DNA of 9,960 nucleotides from an uncultured Phascolarctobacterium sp. (GCA_900553055.1 USBV01000049.1:1-9960), one strand, 5' to 3'; counted from the first letter of the stretch, positions 1 through 5,751 are shown. Translations and numbers: made by a program. Notes: generated by a model not told the origin, from the letters alone.

Positions 1-1
1 C

Positions 2-730
2 ATCCTGCTCACGCCCTTTATGAGCTGCTCGGCAAAAATATCAATATATGCATTTTTTACCGCAGCGTTCTTTCCAACGCACCGCGCGCTCATAATGATC
101 CTACTGTATCTGCTGGGCATTCTGATTGGAATTGCTGCGGCCCTCATCATGAACCAAACCGTGTTCCGCGGAAAGCCCGTGCCTTTCGTTATGGAGTTGC
201 CCAATTATCGGCTTCCGAGCCTCAAGAGCGTTGCGCTGCTGCTTTGGGAAAAGGCCGAGGACTTTATTCACAAAGCCTTCACAGTAATTTTCATGGCCAG
301 CATTATCGTCTGGTTCCTACAAAACTTTAATACCCAGTTTTACATGGTCCACAGTGATGAAAGCATAATTGCAGAAATCGGCAAGATTACCGCGCCTATT
401 TTCGGGCCACTGGGTTTCGGGGATTGGCGTATGTCCACCGCCTTAATTACCGGTATTACTGCGAAAGAGGTTGTCATAAGCACCCTTTCAGTGCTGGCAG
501 TGGATGCCAATGGCAGTGTAAATCTGCCTAATTTGTTCACGCCACTCACTGCCTACACCTTTCTCGTGTTCTACTTGCTCTATCCTCCCTGCATCGCCTC
601 TCTAGCCACCATGCGCAAGGAACTGGACTCCCGCTCCAGCACAGCGGCCATCATTGCCTACGAGCTAGGTATCGCCTGGGTAGTAGCCTTCGCTGTGCGC
701 CACATTGGCTTAATGCTAGGCTTTAACTAA
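2..730 (+). CDS. feoB: Ferrous iron transport protein B, C-terminal part (5' end outside window)
   Basis: FeoB is the inner-membrane Fe(II) transporter with an N-terminal GTPase domain; only the C-terminal membrane part is here. The open frame runs in from the window edge, so the ATG at 20 is internal. It begins with LLTPFMSCSAKISIY, matching the first FeoB Gate motif (MSCSARLPVY type, with the conserved Cys). The second Gate signature follows as GFGDWRMSTALITG then TAKEVVISTLSVL, and the late helix carries YPPCIASLATMRKEL (family form YTPCVATLAAIRREL). At least five hydrophobic segments are visible. The end (AWVVAFAVRHIGLMLGF) is a normal FeoB C-terminus, so the gene is complete at its 3' side. 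The GTPase domain, any FeoA partner and any Fur-type operator would lie upstream and cannot be judged. A bidirectional terminator follows the stop within 10 bases. Identification is very secure. Confidence 0.96.
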   Translation: MLLTPFMSCSAKISIYAFFTAAFFPTHRALIMILLYLLGILIGIAAALIMNQTVFRGKPVPFVMELPNYRLPSLKSVALLLWEKAEDFIHKAFTVIFMASIIVWFLQNFNTQFYMVHSDESIIAEIGKITAPIFGPLGFGDWRMSTALITGITAKEVVISTLSVLAVDANGSVNLPNLFTPLTAYTFLVFYLLYPPCIASLATMRKELDSRSSTAAIIAYELGIAWVVAFAVRHIGLMLGFN

Positions 731-739
731 AAACGAGAA

Positions 740-780
740 AAGCTGTAGCTAGGCTTTAACGCCTGACTACAGCTTCTTTA
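740..780. terminator. Bidirectional rho-independent terminator between convergent genes (copy A)
   Basis: The 9-bp perfect arms AAGCTGTAG (740-748) and CTACAGCTT (767-775) extend inward by AGGC/GCCT (751-754, 761-764). On the plus strand a T-rich tract (TTCTTTATTT) follows. On the minus strand the hairpin is followed by TTTTCTCGTTTTT, so it can serve both feoB and the convergent gene ending at 786. It is nearly the same sequence as the hairpin at 5778-5820. Confidence 0.85.
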
Positions 781-785
781 TTTCC

Positions 786-1859
786 TTAGCTTCTTCTTAT
801 CCTACCAGTCTGCCAAATGAGCTCAATAGGTAGATTGGAAGCGCCCGGTGGTGACCAAATGAAGCTATATTGCCCATTTTTCAGCTTGCCAAGCTCCACT
901 GCCTCCTCTATAGTCTCCCCAAAGCACAAGTCATAATCCGGCAGAGGCACTAGCTGCTGCTTACCCTTATGCACCAAAATCCCATAGCCAGCAAAATATC
1001 CTCCGATGGGATTAACAATAAAGCTTACAGGTCGCTTGCCATCCACAGTAAAATTCACCTTATAAATGACGCCATAATTACCATAATTTTCAGCAGGAAG
1101 GCCTGTGGTTGCATCCACGCCCTTAATATAGCCCTCCCCGTCGGAGCCGGCCAATTTAAGCTTCACGGGCTTTTCCCCATGAAGGGGCTTTTTTAAGGTG
1201 TATTCCCAATTGCTCTTAGCAAAGGTGCCCCGCAGGGGATGCTCGTCCATGGGCTGCACCATAGCACTGTCATTGAAAAGCTCCAAATCAGCCTGGGGCT
1301 CGCACATAAAAACGCTAATTTGCCCTGGCCTATCCAGCTCTATATCAATGGTTCCCGTTGACAGCTGATTAGTATCTAGCAGTACACCACGCCCATTGAG
1401 CAGTTCCACGCTATGACCAAAGCCTAAGCTACCGCTGGTTTGCCGTTGCCCCTTTGGAGCAAAATACTTGTGCTGGGACTCCTTGCCCACCGCCATATAG
1501 TTATACCCGGGCCCCGCAATCCCCTGCTGCAAGATTTTATAATTCACAGGGCGCATTTTATCGTTTTTGAGCACAATGGCCAGCTTTTTCGTACCCGGTA
1601 CAGCATTTACATGGTGGTAAAAAAGCCGCACCTTGCCCTGAACTGTATCTCTATAGAGGATGCCATTATGGTAGACCATTTCCGGACTATCCGAAAAAAG
1701 CAGTGTGGGACCACTGGTTACAAGCCTAGCTTGAACCGTCTCCGCTGGATAATCCTCAGGAATGCTCACATCTCTTTGATCCAGCTGTACCTGAGCTAAG
1801 GCAGGACTGCTAAAAAGTGCACTTAAGGACAGCGCACAAAGTAATTTTTTGATAAACAT
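786..1859 (-). CDS. Secreted protein of unknown function (357 aa)
   Basis: I do not recognise the family. The N-terminus MFIKKLLCALSLSALFSSPALA is a classic signal peptide with probable cleavage after ALA (residue 22), so the product should be exported. The roughly 335-residue mature part is rich in short beta-prone stretches, Gly, Tyr and Pro, with no transmembrane helix and only two Cys, suggesting a soluble or surface beta-sandwich-like protein. No catalytic motif is evident. The ATG at 1859 is chosen because AAGGTG lies 8 bases before it; an in-frame TTG at 1877 would put that Shine-Dalgarno inside the coding region. The gene lies downstream of the transaldolase gene on the same strand, but a terminator-like hairpin (1886-1917) separates them and leaves no room for a promoter. 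It ends against the bidirectional terminator shared with feoB. That it is a real exported protein is secure; its function is unknown. Confidence 0.82.
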   Translation of the reverse strand: MFIKKLLCALSLSALFSSPALAQVQLDQRDVSIPEDYPAETVQARLVTSGPTLLFSDSPEMVYHNGILYRDTVQGKVRLFYHHVNAVPGTKKLAIVLKNDKMRPVNYKILQQGIAGPGYNYMAVGKESQHKYFAPKGQRQTSGSLGFGHSVELLNGRGVLLDTNQLSTGTIDIELDRPGQISVFMCEPQADLELFNDSAMVQPMDEHPLRGTFAKSNWEYTLKKPLHGEKPVKLKLAGSDGEGYIKGVDATTGLPAENYGNYGVIYKVNFTVDGKRPVSFIVNPIGGYFAGYGILVHKGKQQLVPLPDYDLCFGETIEEAVELGKLKNGQYSFIWSPPGASNLPIELIWQTGRIRRS

Positions 1860-1876
1860 AAAAACATCACCTTGCA

Positions 1877-1917
1877 AAAGAGAAAGCTCCCCCAGCCTAA
1901 AAGCCTACAGGAGGAGC
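1877..1917 (-). terminator. Probable terminator after the transaldolase gene
   Basis: On the minus strand, GCTCCTCC (1917-1910) pairs with GGGGGAGC (1893-1886) as 8 bp including one G-U, which only pairs on this strand. It is followed by TTTCTCTTTT. The loop is 16 bases. It starts 11 bases after the transaldolase stop and ends about 20 bases before the start of the next minus-strand gene, so some read-through, or a promoter inside the transaldolase gene, is implied. Confidence 0.65.
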
Positions 1918-1927
1918 ATTTTTTAGC

Positions 1928-2572
1928 TTATTTTAAAGAGTTTTGGTAATCAGCCATGAATTGAGCCAGGCCCTTATCGGTCAGCTGATGGTTAATCATT
2001 TGTGCCAAAACCTTGGTAGGAATGGTAGCGATTTGGCAGCCGGTGAGCATTACCTTTTCTACATGCTCGATATTGCGAATGCTGGCAGCGATAACCTCGG
2101 TCTCAATGCCATAGAGCTTAAAGGACTTCACGATGTTATCTACCAGCTGTACGCCATCTTGACCAATATCATCCAAACGGCCGATAAAAGGGCTTACAAA
2201 GGTAGCGCCTGCGCGAGCAGCCAACAGTGCTTGGGACATGCTGAATACCAAAGTCACATTGGTTTTGATACCTTCAGCGCTCAGGATTTTAACAGCCTTA
2301 AGACCTTCAGGGATGCAGGGAATTTTGATAACCACATTTTCAGCAATTTTAGCCAGCTTGCGTGCTTCCTCTATCATACCGGCGCATTCGGTGCTAATAA
2401 CCTCGGCACTAACAGGGCCACTTACAAGAGCAGCGATTTCCGGAATAACCTCGGCCTGGGTGCGACCGCTTTTAGCGATCAGGCTCGGGTTGGTGGTAAC
2501 GCCATAGACTACGCCCCAATCCACATATTGTTTAATCTCGTCGACATTAGCAGTATCCATAAAAATTTTCAT
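1928..2572 (-). CDS. Small transaldolase / fructose-6-phosphate aldolase family protein (214 aa)
   Basis: This is a class I (Schiff-base) aldolase of the short transaldolase family. It either transfers dihydroxyacetone between sugar phosphates (transaldolase, non-oxidative pentose phosphate pathway) or splits fructose 6-phosphate (FSA). At 214 aa it is the compact single-domain TIM-barrel form. Visible signatures are [11 protein letters not shown] (4-14), the GVTTNPSLI motif (24-32), [11 protein letters not shown] with the Schiff-base Lys at residue 83, KTNVTLVFS (103-111) and [12 protein letters not shown] (127-138). The start is supported by AGGGAG about 8 bases upstream. Sequence alone by eye does not separate transaldolase (TalB-like short form, often named tal) from FSA; Firmicute proteins of this type usually turn out to be transaldolases. 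Upstream sits the inverted-repeat element at 2613-2862, about 40 bases from the start codon, so any promoter must lie in or next to it; a TATAAT reads toward this gene at 2607-2602. A terminator-like hairpin follows the stop. Confidence 0.95.
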   Translation of the reverse strand: MKIFMDTANVDEIKQYVDWGVVYGVTTNPSLIAKSGRTQAEVIPEIAALVSGPVSAEVISTECAGMIEEARKLAKIAENVVIKIPCIPEGLKAVKILSAEGIKTNVTLVFSMSQALLAARAGATFVSPFIGRLDDIGQDGVQLVDNIVKSFKLYGIETEVIAASIRNIEHVEKVMLTGCQIATIPTKVLAQMINHQLTDKGLAQFMADYQNSLK

Positions 2573-2601
2573 GTTTATCTCTCCCTGAGTACAAAAAAAT
2601 A

Positions 2602-2607
2602 ATTATA
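2602..2607 (-). promoter_or_regulatory. Candidate -10 box for the transaldolase gene
   Basis: A consensus TATAAT reads on the minus strand about 30 bases before the start codon. No good -35 hexamer is present at 16-18 bases, and the surroundings are so AT-rich that chance matches are likely. The overlapping plus-strand TATAAT at 2604-2609 reads into the neighbouring structured element instead. Confidence 0.3.
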
Positions 2608-2612
2608 ATAAC

Positions 2613-2628
2613 GTAATAATAATATCAT
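2613..2628. repeat. Left 16-bp terminal inverted repeat of the structured element
   Basis: GTAATAATAATATCAT is the exact reverse complement of 2847-2862. It is partly a TAA trinucleotide run, which lowers its individual significance. The continued complementarity further in (2638-2656 with 2818-2837) makes the pairing believable. No clear target-site duplication is visible outside it. Confidence 0.7.
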
Positions 2629-2846
2629 TCCGTTCAAAAGAATTTCTCAAACGAGTCGCCAATTTGTGCAAGTGCCGCGCACGCAGCAGAAATTGTGCAG
2701 GGAGTTGTCCCCTTGGGGATAACGCTCATTTCGTGGGGTACAATCACGAAGCTGCAGTGTCCAATCTGTTCGAAGAATAATTTACGTTTTCGAAACCTTG
2801 CTTCTATTGTACCAACCACTCATGAGCTAAAATTCTTATTCGCTCC

Positions 2847-2862
2847 ATGATATTATTATTAC
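2847..2862. repeat. Right 16-bp terminal inverted repeat of the structured element
   Basis: ATGATATTATTATTAC pairs perfectly with 2613-2628. It ends only 5 bases from the stop codon of the minus-strand gene at 2868, so it would form the first part of that gene's 3' untranslated region. Confidence 0.7.
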
Positions 2863-2867
2863 AGTTC

Positions 2868-3593
2868 TTACCTTAAAATTACTACTTTCTCTGCATTGGT
2901 TTGCCCTGGCAAGCTCATGGTCATTACCCTGCTCCACATTAGCAGCTTGTCGCCAGCTTTGATGCTTGCAAAATCTTCGCAGGCGTCCTTATCAATGCGG
3001 GCAATAACATCGTTAGTAGTATTAAGCACGCGTACACAGCTACCATCAGCAGCTTTTTGCACTTGGTCCACTACAAAATACTGAGGTATATAATCCTTGC
3101 GCACATCACCAATGATGATGGCAAAAGCCTGTGCCTGCGGTGGCAGACTACGTGTCATACGAGCAGAATAATAGGCTACAACCTCCTGCCCCACCTTGAG
3201 CTCTTCAGCAGTACGCAGCTTACCCTTAGCACCCTTAACAATGTAGGTAGCATCGCTAACTAAGGCTACAACGCACTTCTGACCTTCACCACGAATTACA
3301 ACCTTATTGCCTTCAATTTCGGTGATAGCACCACTCATGCGCAGCATAGAAGGTGCACGCATTTTATCCTGGTCAATTTCAAAGGCCTCCCAAGAGCCCC
3401 TATTAGGACGACAATTTACCCTATGCATCACGCCTCTTTGATTGCAATCCTGCCTAGGCTCGCACACTCGCTGCGAAAGAGTTTCACAGCCTGCGTCGCC
3501 CTTTTCGTAATGATGATAACCAGCTTCAGCACCGCTAAAGCCCAAAAGCGCCATACATCCCAATGCTAAAGCTAAATTTTGCAGTTTTTGCAT
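2868..3593 (-). CDS. Secreted Cys-rich protein with a duplicated beta-type domain (241 aa)
   Basis: This is an exported protein of unknown function. Residues 1-24 form a signal peptide (basic start, LALALGCMALLGF core, cleavage near AEA). Residues 25-70 are Cys-rich and polar (Cys at 36, 44, 50 and 61), likely disulfide-bonded. Two related units follow. Unit 1 (about 85-161) has ITEIEGNKVVIRG and a closing MTRSLPPQAQAFAIII; unit 2 (about 172-240) has VVDQVQKAADGSCVRVL and a closing MTMSLPGQTNAEKVVIL. Both have VGQ/AGD turns before the closing strand (VGQEVVAYYS, AGDKLLMWS), so they are an internal duplication of a small beta-barrel-like domain. Similar SLP/SIPPQ closing motifs occur, as I recall, in exported Clostridia and Negativicutes proteins; a family name cannot be given from sequence alone. 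GGAGG lies 9 bases before the ATG. Its promoter at 3631-3639 is covered by an inverted repeat, hinting at regulation. Confidence 0.85.
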   Translation of the reverse strand: MQKLQNLALALGCMALLGFSGAEAGYHHYEKGDAGCETLSQRVCEPRQDCNQRGVMHRVNCRPNRGSWEAFEIDQDKMRAPSMLRMSGAITEIEGNKVVIRGEGQKCVVALVSDATYIVKGAKGKLRTAEELKVGQEVVAYYSARMTRSLPPQAQAFAIIIGDVRKDYIPQYFVVDQVQKAADGSCVRVLNTTNDVIARIDKDACEDFASIKAGDKLLMWSRVMTMSLPGQTNAEKVVILR

Positions 3594-3621
3594 GTTAATA
3601 TACCTCCACCATAATAATCTT

Positions 3622-3660
3622 CATGGTTTTAGTATAACACACAAATATGTCTAAACCATG
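3622..3660. promoter_or_regulatory. Extended -10 promoter (minus strand) inside a 10-bp inverted repeat
   Basis: TGTTATACT at 3639-3631 (minus) is an extended -10 box about 40 bases before the start of the Cys-rich protein gene; the -35 position holds only a weak match. CATGGTTTTAG (3622-3632) and CTAAACCATG (3651-3660) form a 10-bp inverted repeat with one bulged T. One half covers the -10/start site and the other covers the -35 zone. This is the layout expected of an operator, though it could also form a hairpin. Confidence 0.5.
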
Positions 3661-3669
3661 ACATCTAAA

Positions 3670-3752
3670 AACTTTCTTAAGACAAGTTAGAAGGTATTAG
3701 ATACGAGTAACAGTGACGACGACGTACTAGAGGTACATCTAGGAGCTGTTAC
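3670..3752 (-). other. Structured gap downstream of the peptidase gene
   Basis: The 188-base gap 3594-3781 holds, besides the promoter at 3622-3660, a nested hairpin. GTAACAG (3707-3713) pairs with CTGTTAC (3746-3752), and inside it CTAGA (3727-3731) pairs with TCTAG (3738-3742) around GGTACA. On the minus strand a weak AACTT/AAGTT hairpin with a short T tract (about 3670-3688) follows. Together they may end transcription of the peptidase gene, but neither is a convincing rho-independent terminator. Confidence 0.35.
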
Positions 3753-3781
3753 GAAGTAGGTTATGCCTTATAGCTCATCTT

Positions 3782-5083
3782 TTATTTATTGCTAAAATGA
3801 ATAGCAATTTCTGCCAAGGTAGCAGCTGCCTTCCACAGGCACTCCTCATTGAAATCAAAATGACTGTTATGATGGCCCGCAGCAATCTTAGTGCCATACA
3901 TCATATACAAAGCGCGACCGCCCTTTTGTTGTACGCGCTCCATAAAATAACCACAGTCCTCACTGCCGCCCATATCCACATATTCGGATACCTCATCATA
4001 GTGGCATTTAGCTTTGGCCAGCTCGGCAACCTCATGGCCCAGCTCAGCATCGGGCAAGCACGCAGGTGCGCCACCTGCCATGGTAACCTTCAGCTCCACA
4101 TCATACATCGCAGCACAAGCTGCCAGCATACGACGAGCTTCGCTCACCATATAATTATTAATTTCAGTAGTAGCACCGCGAGTTTCCAGCTTCAGAGAAG
4201 CAATATCGGGCACAACATTGCGACCAGTACCAGCATTCAGCACGCCCACATTAATGCGGCTGGAGCCTTGGCTGTGGCGAGAAATAGTATTCAAAGAAAT
4301 TGCTGCTTGGCAGGCTGCTAATAAAGCATTTTTTCCTTGCTCGGGAGCAGCGCCTGCATGGGCAGAAACACCTTTAAACTCAGCATCTAATTTTGTTGTA
4401 GCCAAAAAGCCATCCGTCATAGTAACCAAAGCGTTATCATTAGTAGCCTTAAAGCCGATGTGACCACCAAAGAGATAATCAACATCATCCACAACACCTG
4501 CATTTACCATAGCATAAGCGCCGCGCACGCCTTCCTCTGCCGGTTGGAAAATCAGTTTAATAGTGCCGGCCAGCTCATCCTTATGCGCTGCAATCAGCTT
4601 AGCTGCAGCTAAGCCAATGGTTACATGGCCGTCATGACCGCAGGCATGCATAGCATTTTTATGGCAGGAAGCAAAGCCTTCACTGGTCGGACGATGTGTT
4701 GCACTCTTATCCTCTTCCACATCATTACAATCCATATCAACACGAAAAGCAACGGTCTTACCGGGCTTACCGGTTTTGAGCACAGCCACAATACCGGTTT
4801 TGCCGCCGGCCATTTGCTTTACCAATTCAGCATCTGCACCCTCACTAATGGAGCGCTCCATATAAGCAGCCAAGTCAGCCTCGCTGGGCACGCCCATCAT
4901 CGAAGGCTCATCCACAACAGCTGCGCCAAAGGTAACCTCATAGCCCAAGGCTTGTAATTCCTTAATAATCATGCTGGCAGTACGAAACTCGGTCCAGCCT
5001 GTTTCCGGATGCTGATGCAGATTTCTGCGACGGGCAATCATTTCTTCACGCAGGCCCTGAGCCTGCTCCCAAATTGTGGTCAT
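3782..5083 (-). CDS. abgA: M20 family metallopeptidase, AbgA-type p-aminobenzoyl-glutamate hydrolase subunit (433 aa)
   Basis: This is a zinc- or manganese-dependent amidohydrolase closely resembling the A subunit of E. coli p-aminobenzoyl-glutamate hydrolase, which cleaves folate breakdown products to p-aminobenzoate and glutamate. The similarity runs the full length: RRNLHQHPETGWTEFRTA (19-36), the AbgA-specific insert VVDEPSMMGVPSEADL (56-71), VAFRVDMD (111-118), SEGFASCHKNAMHACGHDGH (134-153), IFQPAEEGVRGA (178-189), HIG (208-210), GVSAHAGAAPE (238-248), RINVGVLNAGTGRNVVP (276-292) and AAGHHNSHFDF (401-411). Expected metal ligands and catalytic residues are present: Cys148, His150, Glu183/Glu184, His208 and His404/405. 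The length matches AbgA (436 aa). GAGGG precedes the ATG by 8 bases. No AbgB or AbgT gene lies nearby, so it may act alone or on another aminoacyl substrate. It follows the zinc-ribbon gene by 15 bases, probably in one transcript. Confidence 0.9.
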   Translation of the reverse strand: MTTIWEQAQGLREEMIARRRNLHQHPETGWTEFRTASMIIKELQALGYEVTFGAAVVDEPSMMGVPSEADLAAYMERSISEGADAELVKQMAGGKTGIVAVLKTGKPGKTVAFRVDMDCNDVEEDKSATHRPTSEGFASCHKNAMHACGHDGHVTIGLAAAKLIAAHKDELAGTIKLIFQPAEEGVRGAYAMVNAGVVDDVDYLFGGHIGFKATNDNALVTMTDGFLATTKLDAEFKGVSAHAGAAPEQGKNALLAACQAAISLNTISRHSQGSSRINVGVLNAGTGRNVVPDIASLKLETRGATTEINNYMVSEARRMLAACAAMYDVELKVTMAGGAPACLPDAELGHEVAELAKAKCHYDEVSEYVDMGGSEDCGYFMERVQQKGGRALYMMYGTKIAAGHHNSHFDFNEECLWKAAATLAEIAIHFSNK

Positions 5084-5098
5084 TTTGTTTCCCTCACT

Positions 5099-5293
5099 TT
5101 AAAATAAAACGGTTTGTTCGCTATCCACCGGCAAATATACCTCTATCTCGGGGCGCTTGCGGTTTTTACTAGTAACCCACATGCCACACCTTGGACAGCT
5201 TATTGCAGCAGTCGGCAGCGCCCAAGCCAGATGCTTTCCACAGCCAGGACAAATAAATTCTACCTGTAAAGGCCCCGGTTCTCTTTTTTTCAT
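5099..5293 (-). CDS. Small zinc-ribbon protein (64 aa)
   Basis: This small cytoplasmic protein carries one treble-clef/zinc-ribbon-like unit: CPGCG and CPRCG are separated by about 16 residues (HLAWALPTAAIS between), giving four Cys for one zinc. A basic stretch (SKNRKRPE) and an acidic tail follow, with no other domain. The ATG at 5293 is chosen because GGAGGTG lies just 5 bases before it; the open frame extends upstream to 5362, but that part contains the promoter and has no ribosome site. It lies 15 bases before the peptidase gene and is very likely co-transcribed. Function unknown; such proteins are often regulatory or RNA-binding, which is only inference here. Confidence 0.75.
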   Translation of the reverse strand: MKKREPGPLQVEFICPGCGKHLAWALPTAAISCPRCGMWVTSKNRKRPEIEVYLPVDSEQTVLF

Positions 5294-5324
5294 TGCGCCA
5301 CCTCCAGCATGAATACGACACCTA

Positions 5325-5352
5325 ATTATATCACAAAAATCCTGCCAATCAA
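5325..5352 (-). promoter_or_regulatory. Promoter of the zinc-ribbon/abgA unit
   Basis: On the minus strand, TTGATT (5352-5347), a 16-base spacer and TATAAT (5330-5325) with TGA directly before it make an extended -10 promoter about 32 bases ahead of the start at 5293. The gap 5294-5445 is shared with a divergent promoter near 5407. Confidence 0.7.
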
Positions 5353-5403
5353 AGGCAAGCATGTTAAATTATGCCGAAAGCAGCAGCCTTTTCCACCAAA
5401 ATA

Positions 5404-5412
5404 TGTTACAAT
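5404..5412 (+). promoter_or_regulatory. Candidate extended -10 promoter for the 101-aa protein gene
   Basis: TGTTACAAT at 5404-5412 is an extended -10 box about 33 bases before the ATG at 5446. There is no good -35 at 16-18 bases. It is divergent from the zinc-ribbon promoter. Confidence 0.5.
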
Positions 5413-5445
5413 AATAAAAGATAAAAATGAAAGGCGAGGTGCGCT

Positions 5446-5751
5446 ATGCTTACTGCTGCTGATTTTGAAAAATTAGGTTTTTGGGAGGATACAACTCCCG
5501 AAGAAAATATTACTGTTTATGGTATGGATTTTGGCACTGATTACATCATGCTTACTGATGATTTGGGTAAAACTCCTGTCGATGCAAAGCAGTTCATCGT
5601 TGTTGCTGCGTATGATGACAACGACTGCTTCCTTTGGGGTGTAGAATTAAAGAATTTTTCAGCTTTAAAAGAGCTATGCGCAAAATTTGCTTCTGGCAGT
5701 CCCGAGCTGTTGGAAGCACTGAGAACCTATACATTGCCCAAGAACAAATAA
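5446..5751 (+). CDS. Unknown cytoplasmic protein (101 aa)
   Basis: I do not recognise this protein. It is acidic, has no signal peptide or membrane segment, and has alternating beta-type stretches (ITVYGMDFGTDYIMLTDD, KQFIVVAAYDDNDCFLWGVEL) followed by a helical C-terminus (FSALKELCAKFASGSPELLEALRTY), a compact alpha/beta layout. The start is supported by GAGGTG 5 bases upstream. It is a single-gene unit with its own candidate promoter at 5404-5412 and ends at a strong bidirectional terminator at 5778. Codon use looks like that of its neighbours, so it is probably a real lineage-restricted gene rather than a recent arrival. Confidence 0.75.
   Translation: MLTAADFEKLGFWEDTTPEENITVYGMDFGTDYIMLTDDLGKTPVDAKQFIVVAAYDDNDCFLWGVELKNFSALKELCAKFASGSPELLEALRTYTLPKNK

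Larger units (their letters stand above)
2613..2862. other. Inverted-repeat-bounded structured intergenic element (candidate ncRNA or MITE-like)
   Basis: A perfect 16-bp inverted repeat, GTAATAATAATATCAT (2613-2628) and its complement (2847-2862), encloses about 220 bases of more GC-rich sequence in an AT-rich gap. Inside, a second closing stem pairs 2638-2645 with 2830-2837 (8 bp), 2646-2649 with 2823-2826, and 2653-2656 with 2818-2821. Within it are a hairpin at 2660-2695 (CAATTT, TGC and GTGC paired around a CGC loop), a tight 9-bp hairpin at 2704-2723, and a long-range helix 2737-2744/2806-2813 plus 2748-2752/2800-2804 enclosing a GTTCGAA hairpin (2768-2774 with 2789-2796). This nested, multi-branched layout is far more than chance and looks like a folded RNA or a foldback element. 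In the 2704-2723 hairpin one position is G-U on the plus strand but A-C on the minus, which slightly favours a plus-strand transcript. It starts 5 bases beyond the stop of the Cys-rich protein gene. Known class: none recognised. Confidence 0.6.

Noticed and set aside
1860..1877. Upstream TTG start for the exported protein gene
   Set aside because: The AAGGTG ribosome site falls inside this extension and the signal peptide begins naturally at the ATG at 1859.
1943..2602. 219-codon plus-strand frame opposite the transaldolase gene
   Set aside because: It is antisense to a strongly recognised enzyme gene, has no family resemblance and lacks a promoter or ribosome site; it is open because of the codon pattern of the real gene.
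2634..2819. 61-codon minus-strand open frame starting with GTG inside the structured element
   Set aside because: No ribosome binding site precedes it, and the bases are fully used by the inverted-repeat/hairpin structure. The translated sequence has no recognisable motif. A short peptide cannot be fully excluded.
2613..2862. tmRNA, RNase P RNA, 6S, SRP RNA or tRNA
   Set aside because: None of the diagnostic motifs (CCA end with a tRNA-like domain, the GAGGAAAGUC-type RNase P core, SRP GGAA/GCAGC loop, or an intact T-arm) is present in the expected place on either strand.
3797..4321. 174-codon plus-strand frame opposite the peptidase gene
   Set aside because: A shadow of the AbgA-like gene; its Ser/His/Ile-rich composition is typical of an antisense frame.
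5294..5362. Upstream start for the zinc-ribbon protein (adds 23 residues)
   Set aside because: The extension overlaps the TATAAT promoter at 5325-5330, while GGAGGTG lies directly before the ATG at 5293.
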